Shown: positions 37,777-47,398, counted from the first letter of the stretch. The stretch: DNA of 64,000 nt from Enterobacteriaceae bacterium RIT714 (GCA_009668015.1 WJYB01000001.1:434001-498000); one strand, 5' to 3'. A program made the numbers and translations. The notes: generated by a model from the letters alone, not told the origin.

Positions 37777-38703
37777 GTGGCTGCGGTCATTGATAATAAG
37801 ATGCTGGACGATATTCTGGCGCAGGTTCGCCCGTTACTGGGGCAGGGAAAGGTTGCCGATTATATTCCGGCGCTGGCATCCGTCAGCGGCAACAAGCTGG
37901 GAATCGCCATTTGTACCGTTGACGGTCAGCTATGGCAGGCCGGAGATGCCACCGAGCGCTTTTCTATTCAGTCGATCTCTAAAGTATTAAGCCTGATCGT
38001 GGCGATGCGTCATTATGAGGAAGAGGAGATCTGGCAGCGCGTGGGTAAGGATCCGTCCGGCCAGCCGTTTAACTCTTTGCTTCAGCTTGAAATCGAACAG
38101 GGCAAACCGCGTAATCCGTTTATCAATGCCGGCGCGCTGGTGGTGTGCGATATGCTGCAAAGCCGACTCAGCGCACCGCGTCAACGAATGCTGGAAATTG
38201 TTCGCCACCTCAGCGGAGTTTCGGATCTGAGTTACGACGCGAACGTGGCCCGTTCCGAATTTGAGCACTCTGCCCGTAATGCCGCCATCGCCTGGCTGAT
38301 GAAATCCTTCGGCAATTTCCATAATGACGTGGCCACCGTGCTGCAAAATTATTTCCACTACTGCGCGCTGAAAATGAGCTGCGTCGAACTGGCCCGCACA
38401 TTTCTGTTTCTCGCCGATAAAGGGTTCGCTTCGCACCATTCGCAGGTGGTGGTGACGCCAATGCAGGCCCGACAGGTGAATGCCCTGATGGCGACCAGCG
38501 GAATGTATCAGAACGCCGGTGAGTTTGCCTGGCGCGTGGGATTGCCCGCCAAATCCGGGGTCGGCGGCGGTGTGGTGGCGATCGTTCCGCACGAGATGGC
38601 GATTGCGGTCTGGAGTCCTGAGCTGGATGAGGCCGGAAACTCGCTGGCGGGTGTGGCTGTGCTTGAACAACTCACGCAGCGTTTAGGACGCTCAGTCTAC
38701 TGA
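37777..38703 (+). CDS. glsB: Glutaminase B
   Basis: 308 residues from a GTG at 37777, equal to E. coli GlsB. AAGGAG six bases upstream fixes this start over the ATG at 37759. The serine-beta-lactamase-like active site shows S66-I-S-K69 ([12 protein letters not shown]) and the conserved [16 protein letters not shown]. It converts glutamine to glutamate and ammonia. It overlaps yneG by one base (TGATG), so the pair is coupled. A KOPS octamer lies inside. Confidence 0.95.
   Translation: MAAVIDNKMLDDILAQVRPLLGQGKVADYIPALASVSGNKLGIAICTVDGQLWQAGDATERFSIQSISKVLSLIVAMRHYEEEEIWQRVGKDPSGQPFNSLLQLEIEQGKPRNPFINAGALVVCDMLQSRLSAPRQRMLEIVRHLSGVSDLSYDANVARSEFEHSARNAAIAWLMKSFGNFHNDVATVLQNYFHYCALKMSCVELARTFLFLADKGFASHHSQVVVTPMQARQVNALMATSGMYQNAGEFAWRVGLPAKSGVGGGVVAIVPHEMAIAVWSPELDEAGNSLAGVAVLEQLTQRLGRSVY
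37840..37847 (+). other. KOPS octamer
   Basis: GGGCAGGG on the plus strand, pointing to dif; inside glsB. Confidence 0.5.
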
Positions 38704-39065
38704 TGAATCAGCTCGATCTCCTGTTTGCGCGCCTGTCGCGTTCGACCTTTCGCTCCCGGTTTCGTCTGGGAGCTAAAGAGCAGCAATATTGCCGGGATAA
38801 AGGGGCGGACACCATCGACCAGCACGCCGCCGATTTTATCGCCCGACGACTCGCGCCCGCTTTTCCGGTTAACGACGGAAAGCAAACGCCCATGCGCGGG
38901 CATCCGGTGTTTATCGCCCAACATGCCACGGCAACCTGTTGTCGGGGATGCCTGGCGAAGTGGCATCATATCCCCCAGGGCGAGGCGTTAACCGCAGAGC
39001 AACAGCACTACATTGTGGCGGTCATTCACCACTGGCTGGTTCTGCAAATGAACCCCAAAGCTTGA
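38703..39065 (+). CDS. yneG: YneG, DUF4186 protein
   Basis: 120 residues. A basic, soluble protein with FRLGAKEQQYCRDKG and the His/Cys-rich TATCCRGCLAKWHHIP, a possible metal-binding region. Function is unknown. It follows glsB in E. coli too. The start overlaps the glsB stop by one base. Confidence 0.92.
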   Translation: MNQLDLLFARLSRSTFRSRFRLGAKEQQYCRDKGADTIDQHAADFIARRLAPAFPVNDGKQTPMRGHPVFIAQHATATCCRGCLAKWHHIPQGEALTAEQQHYIVAVIHHWLVLQMNPKA

Positions 39066-39174
39066 TGGGTTATACCTGGCGCACGGGTATGTCAGAGATC
39101 CGTGCTACTCTTTTATTATTCCTGCTGATGACCGCGAAATAATTGCGTTAAGCGATTATATGGATTGATATTTA

Positions 39175-40623
39175 ATGCGATCTGCTTTGACCACTTTCAA
39201 ACCTTTTCTCCCCGACGCCCCTCTGCGAAATGCAGTCGGTATTTTTGTCCTCACCACTCTGTTTTATTTTATCGGTGCGGAAATGCGTCTGGTGGAAGCG
39301 TTATCCCTTTTTTGGCCGCTGAACGGGGTGATGGCGGGGGTATTTGCCCGTTACGCCCATCTTAACCGTCTGCGCTATTATGCGGTGTCGTATGTCGCCA
39401 TGCTGATGTATGACGCGGTGACTACCACCTGGGGCATCGCCTCGCTGGTGATCAATTTCTCGAATATGGTCTTTATTGTCACGGTGGCCTTACTGGTGAC
39501 GCGGGACCGACGTAAGGGCCGCTTAATTCCGGATCCGATTAACGCGTTACGCCTGTTTAATTATTGTCTGGTGGCGGCGCTGCTTTGTGCGCTGGTAGGG
39601 GCGATGGGGTCGGTCGGAATCGACAGTCAAACCTTCTGGCCGCTCTATGCCGACTGGTTTAGCGAGCAGTTTTCTACCGGTGTGCTGATTTTACCGTGTC
39701 TGTTGACGATAAAAATGCCGCAGATAAAAAGCCCGTTGCGCGCGAAACACTTTTTGCCCGTCGTGGCGCTTATCGTGTCCGTTGCCGCCTCGGTGGTGAT
39801 TGGCGGCGCGGGTAGCCTGGCGTTTCCGCTCCCGGCGCTTATCTGGTGCGCGGTGCGCTATTCACTCCCGGCGACGTGCCTGCTGACCTTTGTCACCGGC
39901 GGTGTCGAAATCATGCTGGTCGCCAGCTCCATTATTGATATTGCCGTGGCTACGCCGCTCGAAACGCCGATGATGTTCTCGGCGCGTCTGGGAATTGCCA
40001 CGATGGCGATTTGTCCGGTGATGGTGTCGGTGAGCGTGGCGGCCATTAATTCGCTGATTCACCAGGTGTCGTTGCGGGCTGATTACGACTTTCTGACCCG
40101 CGTCTATTCTCGCTCAGGCCTGTATGAAGCACTGAAACACGAGGAGTCTCATCGACATCCTCGTTTCCTGACGGTGATGCTGCTGGATATTGATTATTTC
40201 AAAAGCATCAATGACAACTACGGTCATGAATGTGGGGATAAGGTGCTGGCGACCTTTGCCGAAAAAGTGCAGCAGGTGGTCGGTGAAGAGGGAATGGTTG
40301 CACGTATGGGCGGCGAAGAGTTTGCGGTGGTGGTGAACTCCGGCGATGCGCGCCAGGGATTCTTACTTGCTGAAAGAATTAGAGAATCTATTGCATCACA
40401 TCCGTTTACCTGGCGCCAGCAAACTCTGTTTTTGACGGTGAGTATTGGTCTGGGGAGCGCTAAGTCTGAGTCATGGCAGCTGACCGAGATCTTCAATAAA
40501 CTCATGGCTGAAGCCGATGAGTATCTTTATCGTTCGAAAAAAGCAGGACGAAACCGGACCAGCGCGCGCCAGGATGATGCGCATCTCGTCATGGAACCTC
40601 AAAAAAGTACCGGGCAAGTGTAA
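39175..40623 (+). CDS. dgcF: Membrane diguanylate cyclase DgcF (YneF)
   Basis: 482 residues. About eight membrane segments (20-295, a MASE1-like sensor) precede a GGDEF domain (about 300-465). The active site reads M-G-G-E-E-F (residues 378-383), which is catalytically competent, and LLDIDYFKSINDNYGHECGDK is intact. The RxxD inhibitory site normally five residues before is absent. It would make c-di-GMP without that feedback site. E. coli YneF as I remember it is shorter at the N-terminus, so this full-length version may be the ancestral form. Confidence 0.9.
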   Translation: MRSALTTFKPFLPDAPLRNAVGIFVLTTLFYFIGAEMRLVEALSLFWPLNGVMAGVFARYAHLNRLRYYAVSYVAMLMYDAVTTTWGIASLVINFSNMVFIVTVALLVTRDRRKGRLIPDPINALRLFNYCLVAALLCALVGAMGSVGIDSQTFWPLYADWFSEQFSTGVLILPCLLTIKMPQIKSPLRAKHFLPVVALIVSVAASVVIGGAGSLAFPLPALIWCAVRYSLPATCLLTFVTGGVEIMLVASSIIDIAVATPLETPMMFSARLGIATMAICPVMVSVSVAAINSLIHQVSLRADYDFLTRVYSRSGLYEALKHEESHRHPRFLTVMLLDIDYFKSINDNYGHECGDKVLATFAEKVQQVVGEEGMVARMGGEEFAVVVNSGDARQGFLLAERIRESIASHPFTWRQQTLFLTVSIGLGSAKSESWQLTEIFNKLMAEADEYLYRSKKAGRNRTSARQDDAHLVMEPQKSTGQV

Positions 40624-40740
40624 CCGTCACCATCCCAGGCAGAATGCGGGATAGATGTTATCAAAATGCTGACAAATTGCTTGCTACGTATTTTTAAGGC
40701 CAATAAGATACCGGGGATGACACATCGGAAAAATCGCGTG

Positions 40741-41796
40741 ATGAACGGAATTGATAAACTGAGTAAAAACCATCGCTTACCAGGGTATCGGTTCGTCAAA
40801 CGAATGTATCTGATGCGAATCCTTGGCACATTTCTTTGCTTCATTCCCGTTCTCTCCGTTCTTATTGAACATCAACGTTCAGAATGGCTAATGCTTTTGC
40901 TGGCGCTGAATGCCTTTGTCTGGCCAACCTTTGCGTGGCGGCGGGCGAGCCTTTCTGCCACGCCGCTGGCGACAGAACATCAAAATCTGGTGCTGGATGC
41001 AGGCGCGGGCGGCTTCTGGATCGCGATGATGGCGGTTAATCCGCTGCCATCGGTAGTGATTGCGACAATCCTGCTGGCGGATCGTCTGGCCGCCGGTGGT
41101 TTTCAGCTGATGAAGAAAGCGGCGATTGCCATGTTGGTGGCGTTTCTTGCCGCCTGGCTTATGCAGGGAATGGCGGTGAATGCCTTTGTTTCGCAGCAAA
41201 CTCTCTTTGCCACGTTACCGTTGATTGCTATCTATGTTATTGCGCTCAGCGTGCTGACGAACAATATCGCGACCCGCTTACGCATTAAATCCCGGGAACT
41301 TGAGCGGATTGCGATGATGGATCCGCTGCTGGATATTGCCAATCGACGACTGCTGGAAAAGCGGATCGATCATGAACTGAGTCAATTACAGCAAGCCTGC
41401 CGTGAATCGGCGCTGATGTTTATTGATATTGATAATTTTAAAGAGGTGAACGATCGCTTTGGGCATAAAGTCGGGGATGCGATGCTCGCCACGGTTTCGC
41501 AAATTCTGCATCTCGCCACTCGCCCGACCGATACACCCGCGCGTCTCGGTGGCGATGAGTTTGTGATCCTGCTGCCGAATACCACCATCGAAGAGGCTCA
41601 CGTCGTGGCGGGGCGGATCATGTATGCGGCCGCCGTGATGGACGACGTGGCGGAAGAATCGGTCAAATGCACGCTGAGTATCGGTATTGCCGGGGCTACG
41701 CGCGAGATGGGAAATGTCACCGACTGGCTGCAGGCCGCGGATAATGCACTTTATCAGGCCAAGCGCGGCGGCAAAAATCGAATTTTCGCCCACTGA
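40741..41796 (+). CDS. Diguanylate cyclase with MASE2 membrane sensor
   Basis: About 351 residues if started at the ATG at 40741; in-frame ATGs at 40717 and 40666 are possible and none has a strong SD. A MASE2-like domain (KRMYLMRILGTFLCFIPVLSVL, FVWPTFAWRRAS, and further helices) is as in DgcC/AdrA. The GGDEF domain has L-G-G-D-E-F and an intact inhibitory RPTD motif before it, so product inhibition by c-di-GMP is expected. It follows dgcF by about 117 bases and is followed by a third cyclase. Confidence 0.87.
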   Translation: MNGIDKLSKNHRLPGYRFVKRMYLMRILGTFLCFIPVLSVLIEHQRSEWLMLLLALNAFVWPTFAWRRASLSATPLATEHQNLVLDAGAGGFWIAMMAVNPLPSVVIATILLADRLAAGGFQLMKKAAIAMLVAFLAAWLMQGMAVNAFVSQQTLFATLPLIAIYVIALSVLTNNIATRLRIKSRELERIAMMDPLLDIANRRLLEKRIDHELSQLQQACRESALMFIDIDNFKEVNDRFGHKVGDAMLATVSQILHLATRPTDTPARLGGDEFVILLPNTTIEEAHVVAGRIMYAAAVMDDVAEESVKCTLSIGIAGATREMGNVTDWLQAADNALYQAKRGGKNRIFAH

Positions 41797-41848
41797 CAAG
41801 CGCTCTGTTTAGGCTAAGCTATTAAAAAGCCGCGAGTCAGGAGCTATT

Positions 41849-42814
41849 ATGAAAGCGCCCGCTATTCCTGCCAATGAATCAGAACGTCTGCGCTCTCTGC
41901 GCGAGTCTGGGCTTTTGGAATCCCCTCATCATCTGCCCTACGATCGCCTGACGCGTCTGGCAAAACGCCTGTTTAACGTTCCCCTGGCGAGCGTGAATCT
42001 CATTGATGAGCACGTCCAGGTGGCACAATCTGTCGAGGGTTTTGCCGCCGCTGTCGTGCCGCGTAACCTCTCTTTTGGCGGTCATACTATTCTGACTCAC
42101 GTGCCGCTGGTGGTTTCTGATACCCATAACGATCCACGATTTGTCGATAATCCGATGGTTACGGCCAGTCCAGGCGTGCGTTTTTACGCCGGGATCCCGC
42201 TGCGCCTGCCGGATGGTGCTATCGCCGGAACGTTTTGCGTGATGGACTATGCGCCGCGAGATTTTGATGCCGGGGATTTGCGGGTATTGAACGACCTCGC
42301 TTCGCTGGCGGAAGATGAGTTCGCTGCGGTCTGTGCCGCGACTACGGATGATCTGACGGGCTTATTCAATCGACGCGGATTTAATCAGTTTGCGGCCTTC
42401 GCGCTCTCCGGGGCCAAAAGACGGGCGGAGCCTTTAACGCTCGGCTGGATGGATCTCGATAAGTTTCAACAGATTAACGATCGTTACGGTCATAGCGAAG
42501 GCAATATGGCCCTGAAAGCGATGGCGGATCTGATGCGTGCGTCGTTTCGCGAGGCCGATCTGCTGGTGCGCTATGGCGGTGATGAATTTGCGGTGCTGTT
42601 TGCCGATACCGATGAAAAGGGCGCCTGGATAGCGATGCAATATTTGAACGAACAGGTGGCGCTTTATAATCAACGCCATTTGCATCCGTGGAGTCTGACG
42701 TTCTCGTGGGGCGTGTGCGAATTTGACCATCAGCACAGCGATTTGCAGCAGTGGCTTAAAGGAGCCGACGACAAAATACTGGCCATGAAACAGCAGCAGA
42801 GCCTTGGTGGGTAA
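41849..42814 (+). CDS. GAF-GGDEF diguanylate cyclase
   Basis: 321 residues. A GAF sensor (about 25-160: LFNVPLASVNLIDEHVQVAQS, FYAGIPLRLPDGAIAGTFCVMD) is followed by a GGDEF domain (about 165-315). The active site YGGDEF is at 242-247, with the inhibitory R-E-A-D motif just before. No membrane segment, so it is cytosolic. The third cyclase gene in a row at this locus. It starts 52 bases after the MASE2 cyclase. Confidence 0.91.
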   Translation: MKAPAIPANESERLRSLRESGLLESPHHLPYDRLTRLAKRLFNVPLASVNLIDEHVQVAQSVEGFAAAVVPRNLSFGGHTILTHVPLVVSDTHNDPRFVDNPMVTASPGVRFYAGIPLRLPDGAIAGTFCVMDYAPRDFDAGDLRVLNDLASLAEDEFAAVCAATTDDLTGLFNRRGFNQFAAFALSGAKRRAEPLTLGWMDLDKFQQINDRYGHSEGNMALKAMADLMRASFREADLLVRYGGDEFAVLFADTDEKGAWIAMQYLNEQVALYNQRHLHPWSLTFSWGVCEFDHQHSDLQQWLKGADDKILAMKQQQSLGG

Positions 42815-42897
42815 CATAACAAAAGACTATGATCGCCGCACTTGCGTTAAATATTTGTTAAGGGCAGTGTGATGAGATCGCCTCGAAAGGAAATCAC

Positions 42898-43425
42898 ATG
42901 ACCTCTTCACTGCTTGTTCAACCCCTCTCCCGCGATGAGATCCTCATCCATATTGATGCCCTGGCGGATATTCTCGACAACTGCGTTAACGGCGGCGCAT
43001 CGGTGAGTTTTATGCTGCCTTTTTCCCCCGAAGATGCGCGTCATTTCTGGCGTGGTGTGGCCGAGAGCGTAGGGCGGCAGGAACGCACGGTTCTGGTCTG
43101 TCGCGATGAGCGGGGCGATTTTTTGGGTACGGTTCAGCTCATTACCGATCAGCCGGAAAACCAGCCGCATCGCGCTGATGTGGCCAAGCTTTTGGTGCAT
43201 GAAAAAGCCCGCAGACGTGGGGTGGCAATGGCGTTGATGGAAGCCCTCGAAGCCGTGGCGCGGGCAGAGGGAAAAAGCGTTCTGGTGCTGGATACGGCAA
43301 CCGGCAGCCGCGCTGAAACATTTTACCATTGTGCCGGCTGGCAAAAAGTGGGTGAGATACCACGGTATGCCCTGATGCCAGCGGGCCAGATGACGGCCAC
43401 GTCTGTGTTTTATAAGTATGTATAA
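42898..43425 (+). CDS. GNAT-family acetyltransferase, tabtoxin-resistance (Ttr)-like
   Basis: 175 residues. NCVNGGASVSFMLPFSPEDARHFW, followed by AKLLVHEKARRRGVAMALM (acetyl-CoA loop R-R-R-G-V-A) and VLDTATGSRAETFYHCAGW, resembles the Ttr/YncA-like acetyltransferases of Pseudomonas and enterics. Substrate unknown; a toxin or antimetabolite is one possibility. Good SD (AAAGGAAA). It lies just upstream of uxaB. Confidence 0.85.
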   Translation: MTSSLLVQPLSRDEILIHIDALADILDNCVNGGASVSFMLPFSPEDARHFWRGVAESVGRQERTVLVCRDERGDFLGTVQLITDQPENQPHRADVAKLLVHEKARRRGVAMALMEALEAVARAEGKSVLVLDTATGSRAETFYHCAGWQKVGEIPRYALMPAGQMTATSVFYKYV

Positions 43426-43491
43426 TTATTTACACAATTACGTCATGAATTGATCAAAACAGGGGTTCGTGGTTTAAAAGTTTGATAAGTT

Positions 43492-43502
43492 ATTGGACCA
43501 AT
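43492..43502. promoter_or_regulatory. ExuR/UxuR-type operator upstream of uxaB
   Basis: ATTGGACCAAT is an 11-bp palindrome that fits the ATTGGTATACCAAT-type ExuR/UxuR half-site layout in shortened form. It lies 40 bases before uxaB, a gene that these GntR regulators control in E. coli. Confidence 0.55.
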
Positions 43503-43542
43503 CTTATCGGGCTGTATGACTAATTAAAAAAGGAACCCCCTT

Positions 43543-44994
43543 GTGAACACACTCAACCGTCGTGATTTCCCCGGTGCTCTCTATCCTGAACGTATCATCC
43601 AGTTTGGTGAAGGTAACTTTTTACGTGCGTTCATCGACTGGCAGGTTGACCTGTTGAATGAGCACACAGACCTGAATGCAGGCGTGGTCATTGTTCGCCC
43701 AATCCAGAGCGATTTCCCGCCGTCACTCAGCACTCAGGACGGTCTGTACACTACAATTATTCGCGGCCTGAATGAAAATGGCGAAGCGGTGAGCGATGCG
43801 CGCCTTATCCGCTCCGTGAACCGTGAAATCAGTGTTTATGAGCAGTACGACGAGTTTCTCCAGCTGGCGCATAATCCTGAAATGCGTTTTGTATTCTCGA
43901 ATACCACCGAAGCGGGTATCAGCTACCACGCCGACGACAAATTTGAAGATGCCCCTGCGGTCAGCTATCCCGCCAAATTAACCCGTTTACTGTTTGAGCG
44001 TTACAGCCACTTTGCGGGCGCTGCGGATAAAGGCTGGGTGATCATTCCGTGTGAACTGATTGATTACAATGGTGATGCGCTGCGTGAACTGGTGCTGCGT
44101 TATGCCACCGAGTGGGCGCTGCCTGCTGCATTTATTCAATGGCTGAATGAAGCCAATACCTTCTGCTCCACGCTGGTTGACCGCATCGTGACGGGGTATC
44201 CGCGTGATGAAGTGGCGGCGCTGGAAACAGAGCTGGGCTATCACGATGGCTTCCTTGATACAGCCGAACATTTTTATCTGTTTGTTATTCAGGGACCGAA
44301 GTCACTGGCGGCTGAATTGCGTCTGGATAAATATCCGCTCAACGTCCTGATTGTTGACGACATCAAACCGTATAAAGAACGGAAAGTGGCAATCCTTAAC
44401 GGGGCACATACCGCGCTGGTCCCGGTTGCCTATCAGGCCGGGCTGGATACCGTTGGCGAAGCGATGAACGACGCTGAAGTTTGCGCATTTGTCGAAAAAG
44501 CGATTTACCAGGAGATCATTCCGGTACTCGATTTACCGCAGGATGAGCTGGAATCGTTTGCCAGCGCGGTGACAGGGCGCTTCCGCAACCCGTACATCAA
44601 ACATCAGCTACTGTCGATTGCGCTCAACGGTATGACGAAATACCGTACCCGTATTCTGCCGCAGCTGCTGGCAGGGCAGAAGGCTACCGGCAAACTGCCC
44701 GCACGACTGACCTTTGCGCTGGCTGCGCTCATTGCATTTTACCGCGCTGAGCGCGACGGCGAGCGCTATCCGGTGCAGGATGACCTCCACTGGATCGAGC
44801 GTTATCAGCAGCTGTGGACGCAGCATCATGACAAGCAGATCAGCACCAGCGAACTGGTGAAAGCGGTTCTGAGCGTTCGCGAGCACTGGGAGCAGGATCT
44901 GACATCGGTGAGCGGATTGGTAGAACAAGTTACGCTGGATCTGGATGCGATTCTTCTTCAGGGTATGCGAGCGGCAGTGAAACAACTGTGCTAA
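43543..44994 (+). CDS. uxaB: Altronate oxidoreductase (tagaturonate reductase) UxaB
   Basis: 483 residues, equal to E. coli UxaB, from a GTG at 43543 behind [25 protein letters not shown] is the N-terminal NAD-binding start of the mannitol dehydrogenase superfamily, with [19 protein letters not shown] conserved later. It interconverts D-tagaturonate and D-altronate in galacturonate catabolism. The other exu/uxa genes are not in the window, as in E. coli where uxaB is separate. Confidence 0.95.
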   Translation: MNTLNRRDFPGALYPERIIQFGEGNFLRAFIDWQVDLLNEHTDLNAGVVIVRPIQSDFPPSLSTQDGLYTTIIRGLNENGEAVSDARLIRSVNREISVYEQYDEFLQLAHNPEMRFVFSNTTEAGISYHADDKFEDAPAVSYPAKLTRLLFERYSHFAGAADKGWVIIPCELIDYNGDALRELVLRYATEWALPAAFIQWLNEANTFCSTLVDRIVTGYPRDEVAALETELGYHDGFLDTAEHFYLFVIQGPKSLAAELRLDKYPLNVLIVDDIKPYKERKVAILNGAHTALVPVAYQAGLDTVGEAMNDAEVCAFVEKAIYQEIIPVLDLPQDELESFASAVTGRFRNPYIKHQLLSIALNGMTKYRTRILPQLLAGQKATGKLPARLTFALAALIAFYRAERDGERYPVQDDLHWIERYQQLWTQHHDKQISTSELVKAVLSVREHWEQDLTSVSGLVEQVTLDLDAILLQGMRAAVKQLC

Positions 44995-45002
44995 AAATCA
45001 CG

Positions 45003-45024
45003 CCCGGCTTCGGCCGGGTTTTAT
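45003..45024 (+). terminator. Rho-independent terminator of uxaB
   Basis: CCCGGC-TTCG-GCCGGG (45003-45018) is a stable tetraloop hairpin followed by TTTTATT. Confidence 0.92.
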
Positions 45025-45035
45025 TGGAAACCACA

Positions 45036-45051
45036 TTAGTTACAACATACT
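45036..45051 (-). other. Replication fork trap Ter site (Tus binding)
   Basis: The reverse strand reads AGTATGTTGTAACTAA, which fits the E. coli Ter core AGNATGTTGTAAYKAA at every base. It lies between the uxaB terminator and yneE. E. coli has TerC in this neighbourhood. By the known position of the conserved GC(6) pair the non-permissive face would be on the left. Confidence 0.85.
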
Positions 45052-45112
45052 ATTGGCCATCTTTTTAAAAACGACACTTCGGCATCGTGCCTGTCATCGC
45101 CCGGCAGTGAAA

Positions 45113-45144
45113 GGTTGCAATGGGTTCGTAACACGCTTGCAACC
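45113..45144. repeat. Short perfect inverted repeat upstream of yneE
   Basis: GGTTGCAA (45113-45120) and TTGCAACC (45137-45144) are perfect inverted copies 16 bases apart, 53 bases before the yneE start. It could be an operator or a hairpin in the leader. Confidence 0.45.
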
Positions 45145-45196
45145 GTGACGGGGATCACGTTTAATAGTCGCGCTCTCTTCTTGCCTGAAACTGACT

Positions 45197-46111
45197 ATGA
45201 TTGTTCGTCCTCAACAGCACTGGCTGCGCCTGATTTTTGTCTGGCACGGGTCGGTTCTGTCAAAAATTTTCACCCGGCTGTTTCTCAACTTCCTGTTGTC
45301 TATTGCCGTTATCGTCATGCTGCCGTGGTACTCATCTCTGGGGATCAAGCTGACTGTGGCGCCGTTTAGCATTCTCGGGGTCGCGATCGCGATTTTCCTC
45401 GGCTTTCGCAATAACGCCTGTTATTCGCGCTACGTTGAGGCTCGCCAGTTATGGGGGCAGTTGATGATAGCGTCACGCTCGCTGTTTCGCGAGGTAAAAA
45501 ACACGCTGCCGGACGATCCGCAGCTGGGTGAATTCGTGCGTCTGCAAATTGCGTTTGCCCACTGTCTTCGCATGACGCTGCGCAGACAGCCTCAGGCCGG
45601 GCAATTATCACGCTATCTTTCGGCACAACATCTGCGCGCCGCGATGGATTCACAATCGCCTGCAAACCGAATCTTACTGATTATGGGCGAGTGGCTGGCG
45701 AGCCGCCGACGGGAAGGGCAGCTGTCGGACATTCTCTTCAATAGTCTCAATAATCGCCTGAATGATATGTCCGTGGTGCTGGCTGGCTGTGAACGTATCG
45801 CCAACACGCCGGTGCCGTTCGCGTATACGCTCATTTTGCACCGCACCGTGTATATGTTTTGCATCATGCTGCCATTTGCGCTGGTGATGGATCTGCACTA
45901 TATGACACCGTTCGTTTCGGTCCTGATCTCGTATACGTTTATTTCACTCGATGCGCTGGCTGAAGAGCTGGAGGAGCCGTTCGGGGTTGAAAATAACGAT
46001 CTGCCGCTGGATGCCATCTGCAATGCGATGGAAATCGATCTGCTGCAGATGAACGATGAGCCAGAGATTCCACCGCGTATTTTGCCGGACAGGCATTACC
46101 AGCTCACCTGA
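45197..46111 (+). CDS. yneE: YneE, bestrophin-family channel protein
   Basis: 304 residues, equal to E. coli YneE. Opening IVRPQQHWLRLIFVWHGSVLSKIFTR, then the bestrophin-type FLGFRNNACYSRYVEARQLWGQL and the C-terminal FGVENNDLPLDAICNAMEIDL. Bacterial bestrophins are pentameric ion channels in the inner membrane (KpBest, a close relative, passes sodium). It follows uxaB and a Ter site. A KOPS octamer lies inside at 45711-45718. Confidence 0.94.
   Translation: MIVRPQQHWLRLIFVWHGSVLSKIFTRLFLNFLLSIAVIVMLPWYSSLGIKLTVAPFSILGVAIAIFLGFRNNACYSRYVEARQLWGQLMIASRSLFREVKNTLPDDPQLGEFVRLQIAFAHCLRMTLRRQPQAGQLSRYLSAQHLRAAMDSQSPANRILLIMGEWLASRRREGQLSDILFNSLNNRLNDMSVVLAGCERIANTPVPFAYTLILHRTVYMFCIMLPFALVMDLHYMTPFVSVLISYTFISLDALAEELEEPFGVENNDLPLDAICNAMEIDLLQMNDEPEIPPRILPDRHYQLT
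45711..45718 (+). other. KOPS octamer
   Basis: GGGAAGGG on the plus strand, 8.4 kb left of dif and pointing to it; inside yneE. Confidence 0.5.
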
Positions 46112-46117
46112 TACACC

Positions 46118-46666
46118 TCAGGAACGCTGCAAAGCGTTCCACTCCTCGCGGGTGATCTCCCACAGTTCAGATTCCAGTTCGCCACTGACGTAGGCTTTCT
46201 TCTCCGTTCGCACCAGGCGCATACCGCTGCTGACGGAGATACGTTGCGAACGCGCATTGATGGCCGCTTTTGGCGCCCGCAACAGCGGTTTATTCAGCGT
46301 ATTAAACCAGTAATCCGTGGCCGCGATACTGGCTTCGCGCATATATCCCTGACCCTGCCATTCCGGTGCCAGCCAGAAACCACGGTTATTGTCGTCCTCG
46401 TCATACAGGCAAATCAGCCCCATCAGTTCGTCGGGCGTCTCATGACGGCGGATTGTCCAGAACCACGCGATGCCTTTTGCCACATCCGGCAGGGCGACGT
46501 TATTCACATAATATTCAGCACCGTTTTCCGGATAAGGCCATGGCACGGTGGCAACCATGTAACGCACGATCTCCCAGCGCGGGTAGAGCGTCTGGATTTG
46601 AGCCGCATCTTCCGCCTGCAACGGTTTGAGAAGAAGACGCTCAGTCGTGAGTAAAGGTACGGTCAT
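46118..46666 (-). CDS. GNAT acetyltransferase, RimJ/RimL type
   Basis: 182 residues, starting LLTTERLLLKPLQAEDAAQI, the signature of the ribosomal-protein acetyltransferase-like group. The acetyl-CoA region GFWLAPEWQGQGYMREASIA is intact. Substrate unknown. Its stop lies six bases from convergent yneE. The last codons form a perfect hairpin (46121-46140) that may aid transcript ends. Confidence 0.87.
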   Translation of the reverse strand: MTVPLLTTERLLLKPLQAEDAAQIQTLYPRWEIVRYMVATVPWPYPENGAEYYVNNVALPDVAKGIAWFWTIRRHETPDELMGLICLYDEDDNNRGFWLAPEWQGQGYMREASIAATDYWFNTLNKPLLRAPKAAINARSQRISVSSGMRLVRTEKKAYVSGELESELWEITREEWNALQRS

Positions 46667-46785
46667 GATGCGGATCTCCTTTTTTGGGCGTTATTTTTTT
46701 ATTTGTCTTCTGCTATTTTCATGATTACCACATTCTGCGTGGGCTGGCGTTAATTCGTTCACTATCAAAATTGACAGGGGTCATC

Positions 46786-47256
46786 ATGACATTAAGACTG
46801 GCCGCGCCCGATGAAGCGGAAACCCTCTGGCGAATCCGCAATCTGGCGATTCGCTCCGGCTGCACCACGAGTTACGATGCTGACGTTATTGAACGCTGGA
46901 CGCCGGATGTCATGCCGGAAAACTATCGCCAGATGATTGCCCAGAATCCGTTTTATGTCGTGGAAAATGACCACGGAGAAGTGGTCGCAACCGGATATCT
47001 TGATCTTGAAGCGAAGAGCGTTGAAGCCATTTTTACATTGCCGGAAGCGGCTGGAAAAGGAATGGCAAAACGGATTGTCGAGGCGATAAAACAAGAGGCC
47101 GTTGAGCGGGGAATTACCCGGTTAACGCTCTCATCTACGCCGAATGCGCAGTCATTTTACCTAAAACAAGGATTCGTCGCGCTGGGGGAGAATTGTTATT
47201 CTTCCCGGCTTGCGAACGCGGAGTTACGTTGTATTGATATGGCAATAGATCTGTAG
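46786..47256 (+). CDS. GNAT-family acetyltransferase
   Basis: 156 residues from the ATG at 46786; the longer reading from 46684 would run through the promoter. TLRLAAPDEAETLWRIRNLAIRSGC, IFTLPEAAGKGMAKRIVEAIK and LSSTPNAQSFYLKQGFV are GNAT motifs. Substrate unknown. It is the last core-like gene before the AT-rich polyketide island. Confidence 0.87.
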   Translation: MTLRLAAPDEAETLWRIRNLAIRSGCTTSYDADVIERWTPDVMPENYRQMIAQNPFYVVENDHGEVVATGYLDLEAKSVEAIFTLPEAAGKGMAKRIVEAIKQEAVERGITRLTLSSTPNAQSFYLKQGFVALGENCYSSRLANAELRCIDMAIDL

Positions 47257-47309
47257 CTGCGTCCGGCGCATATTCGACATGGGCTGGTAGCTTATGGACT
47301 ATTCGATTT

Positions 47310-47356
47310 TGCTGGACCACGCCTGAGCGTAGGCTAATGTCAGGCCTGGTCCAGCA
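47310..47356. repeat. Large imperfect inverted repeat at the edge of the polyketide island
   Basis: Arms of 17 bases (47310-47326 and 47340-47356, beginning TGCTGGACCA) pair with one mismatch around a 13-base loop. No T tract follows on either side. It sits between the GNAT gene and the RidA-family gene, where the base composition changes. Confidence 0.6.
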
Positions 47357-47398
47357 GCAATTGCCGCCAGTAGAGGAAAAAACGTTTTTGCGTTAGTT

